A stretch of 64,000 nt of DNA from Jejuia algarum. GTDB taxonomy: Bacteria; Bacteroidota; Bacteroidia; Flavobacteriales; Flavobacteriaceae. The notes under the pieces are model-generated. The model saw only the letters and a program-made list of their open reading frames with translations. It was not told the origin of the DNA and searched no databases. Made by a program: the position numbers and the translations under genes. Of this stretch, positions 62,198-64,000 are shown one piece after another. Where the stretch lies: contig CANMAQ010000006.1 in the NCBI GenBank assembly GCA_947495775.1, positions 151,233 through 215,232 of the forward strand, written 5' to 3'. Numbering within the stretch: the first letter of the stretch is position 1; the number at the start of each line of letters is the position of its first letter.

Positions 62198-64000
62198 CTA
62201 TTCTTTAATTATTTTAAAGGTTTTAAGCACTCCATTAGTTGTTCTAACAAAGGCAATATACATTCCTGAAGCCAGACGCTCTACATTTATACTTTTACTG
62301 TTGGAAGCTGTAACCTGAGATCCAGACATATTATAAATAACAATGGAATTAATTTCTAAGTTACTATTTACGGTAAATGTAGATGCAACAGGGTTAACAA
62401 ATGAAAAGTCGCTTTGCGCTAATACTTCTTCAGTACTAAGCACTTCATCTATGGTGATCCTAAATTCTACACCGTCAAAAGTATCTACACCACCATTAGC
62501 AGTTCCACCATCATCTTGAAGCGTTACGCTTACTACCGCAGTACCTACTTGACCTTCAGCAGGTGTAAAGCTAAGATTACCATTGGCATCTATCGCAGGT
62601 TGAACGCTAAATAAAGTGCTATTGTTGTTTTCAACCGTAAACTCTAAAGTTTGTCCAATCTCATCTGCAGCTCCTGCATCTAAATTCGTGGCCCATCCGT
62701 TAACTGTTTGTGCGCCTGTATCCTCATTTACAGTTTGATTGGCTCCTGGCGTAAAACTTGGTGCATCGTTTACGGCATTTACGGTAATTGTAAATTGTTG
62801 CGTCGCAAAAGTAGCATCACCACCATTGGCTGTACCACCGTTATCGGTCAATACAACGCTTACAGTAGCCGTACCACTAGCATCAGCAGCAGGTGTATAG
62901 GTTAAATTGCCACTAACATCGATAGCTGGCTGTGTGCTAAAAAGTGCATTATTATCATTGGTTACCGCAAAACTAAGTGTTTGGGCATTTTCATTTGTAG
63001 CACCAGCGTTTATACTTGTAGCCCAACCGTTCTCCGTTTGTGCGCCCGCGTCTTCGTTTATGGTTTCGTCTGCGCCTGCAGTGAAGCTCGGCTCATCGTT
63101 TACAGGATTCACCGTAATATCAAACGTTTGCGTCGCAAAGGTATCGTCGCCACCATTGGCTGTACCACCATTATCCGTTAGTACCACACTTACAGTAGCC
63201 GTACCACTAGCATCAGCAGCAGGTGTATAGGTTAAATTGCCACTAACATCGATAGCTGGCTGGGTGCTAAAAAGTGCATTATTATCATTGGTTACCGCAA
63301 AACTCAAGGTTTGGGCATTTTCATTTGTAGCCCCAGCATTTATGCTTGTGGCCCATCCGTTCTCCGTTTGTGCGCCCGCGTCTTCGTTTATGGTTTCGTT
63401 TGCACCTGCAGTGAAGCTCGGCTCATCGTTTACAGGATTCACAGTAATATCAAACGTTTGGGTCGCAAACGTATCGTCGCCACCATTGGCTGTACCACCA
63501 TTATCCGTTAATACCACACTTACAGTAGCCGATCCACTAGCATCGGCAGCAGGGGTATAAGTTAAGTTACCGCTAGCATCGATAGCTGGCTGGGTGCTAA
63601 AAAGTGCATTATTATCATTGGTTACCGCAAAACTAAGTGTTTGGGCATTTTCATTTGTAGCCCCAGCATTTATGCTTGTGGCCCATCCGTTCTCCGTTTG
63701 TGTGCCCGCGTCTTCGTTTATGGTTTCGTTTGCACCTGCAGTGAAGCTCGGCTCATCGTTTACAGGATTCACCGTAATATCAAACATTTGGGTCGCAAAA
63801 GTATCATCGCCACCATTTGCTGTACCACCATTATCCGTTAGTACCACACTTACAGTAGCCGATCCACTAGCATCGGCAGCAGGGGTATAAGTTAAGTTAC
63901 CGCTGGCATCGATAGCTGGTTGTGTGCTAAAAAGTGCATTATTATCATTGGTTACCGCAAAACTCAAGGTTTGGGCATTTTCATTTGTAGCCCCAGCGTT
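62198..64000 (-). CDS. Repeat-built T9SS type A secreted adhesin (C-terminal part, runs off the right edge)
   Basis: At least 600 residues; the frame stays open to the window end, so the N-terminus is missing. It consists of 110-residue Ig/cadherin-like units that begin near NDEPSFTAGA and contain NEDAGAQTENGWATSINAGA, TNDNNALFSTQPAID and VVLTDNGGTANGGDDTF. The last unit before the tail (about 62431-62760) is the most diverged. A type A sorting tail (about the last 75 residues; INSIVIYNMSGSQV, then ASGMYIAFVR) ends the protein. It should be exported by the T9SS and displayed as a long stalk or adhesin. Asp/Asn-rich loops suggest calcium binding, by analogy. Confidence 0.88.
   Translation of the reverse strand, partial: NAGATNENAQTLSFAVTNDNNALFSTQPAIDASGNLTYTPAADASGSATVSVVLTDNGGTANGGDDTFATQMFDITVNPVNDEPSFTAGANETINEDAGTQTENGWATSINAGATNENAQTLSFAVTNDNNALFSTQPAIDASGNLTYTPAADASGSATVSVVLTDNGGTANGGDDTFATQTFDITVNPVNDEPSFTAGANETINEDAGAQTENGWATSINAGATNENAQTLSFAVTNDNNALFSTQPAIDVSGNLTYTPAADASGTATVSVVLTDNGGTANGGDDTFATQTFDITVNPVNDEPSFTAGADETINEDAGAQTENGWATSINAGATNENAQTLSFAVTNDNNALFSTQPAIDVSGNLTYTPAADASGTATVSVVLTDNGGTANGGDATFATQQFTITVNAVNDAPSFTPGANQTVNEDTGAQTVNGWATNLDAGAADEIGQTLEFTVENNNSTLFSVQPAIDANGNLSFTPAEGQVGTAVVSVTLQDDGGTANGGVDTFDGVEFRITIDEVLSTEEVLAQSDFSFVNPVASTFTVNSNLEINSIVIYNMSGSQVTASNSKSINVERLASGMYIAFVRTTNGVLKTFKIIKE
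62431..64000. repeat. Tandem 330-base repeats inside the type A adhesin gene
   Basis: The same sequence (gctcatcgtt, gtgcatcgtt in the first) recurs at 62761, 63091, 63421 and 63751, a period of exactly 330 bases (110 codons). Units from 62761 onward are nearly identical at the DNA level; the unit 62431-62760 is diverged. The array continues past the window edge. Confidence 0.9.

Noticed and set aside
62907..63890. Repeated + strand frames of about 100 residues opposite the adhesin repeats
   Set aside because: They recur with the 330-base period because they are antisense shadows of the coding repeats.
62431..64000. Possible CRISPR-like array
   Set aside because: The units are 330 bases, in frame and protein-coding with no spacers; they are adhesin modules.

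Overview
The window reads as a stretch of chromosomal core genome from a member of the Flavobacteriaceae (Bacteroidota). The evidence is an AT-rich, gene-dense sequence, a 2,413-residue SprA, three type IX secretion (T9SS) cargo proteins with type A or B sorting tails, two PorP/SprF-like proteins, alternative complex III (ActA-F) directly upstream of an aa3-type oxidase, and several matches to the Bacteroidetes promoter consensus TTTG-N19-TANNTTTG. I see no insertion sequence, prophage, CRISPR array, tRNA or rRNA. The genus cannot be fixed from this sequence alone.

Layout, left to right. 1-4.7 kb: a LytS-type sensor kinase with the first codons of a probable partner regulator at the very edge, a von Willebrand A lipoprotein and an orphan PorP-like protein. 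4.9-9.5 kb (+ strand): an Nfu-type Fe-S protein with a duplicated N-domain, a dodecin, a DUF255 thioredoxin-like lipoprotein, a DUF1304 membrane protein and an MscS channel. 9.5-15.9 kb (- strand): an ABC ATPase, two MacB-like permeases, a MacA/HlyD adaptor and a TolC-like channel, which together form a tripartite exporter, with tsaB at the end. 16-21.4 kb: cytochrome oxidase subunits III, III-like and IV, ctaB, and a set of assembly-type genes (SCO, a cysteine-less SCO-like protein, DUF420/CtaM, a tiny CxxC membrane protein). 21.5-26.5 kb: a metallo-beta-lactamase-fold hydrolase, a RemB-like outer-membrane protein that itself carries a TonB C-terminal-like domain, and two TonB paralogues. 26.6-41 kb: vanZ-like, gcvH, sprA, ruvA, the malic enzyme, queG, a cytochrome P450 and ruvB. 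41-49.3 kb: a secreted YWTD propeller protein, then a three-gene surface cassette (type B adhesin, PorP/SprF, OmpA). 49.6-61.1 kb: coxA, coxB and actF-E-D-C-B-A. 61.4-64 kb: a SPOR protein and the C-terminal part of a repeat-built type A secreted adhesin that runs off the right edge.

Two themes connect the genes. One is respiration: ACIII oxidises menaquinol and passes electrons to the aa3 oxidase, whose genes are split here into a 50-kb-side cluster (act genes, coxB, coxA) and an 18-kb-side cluster (ctaB, coxIII, coxIV and assembly factors). The other is the cell surface: SprA is the T9SS translocon, three secreted cargoes are encoded nearby, and PorP/OmpA/SPOR/TonB/RemB-type proteins serve the envelope.

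Transcription signals are unusually readable. Several units can be bracketed by promoter-like -7 boxes and hairpin terminators, for example ruvB-P450-queG, ctaB-coxIII-coxIII-coxIV and DUF255-DUF1304-mscS. No clearly novel defence or mobile system is visible. The most unexplained items are the TonB-domain fusion next to two TonB genes, the oxidase-assembly cluster with its uncharacterised members, and a few protein-level oddities (a dodecin without its flavin tryptophan, a duplicated Nfu N-domain, a cysteine-less SCO relative).
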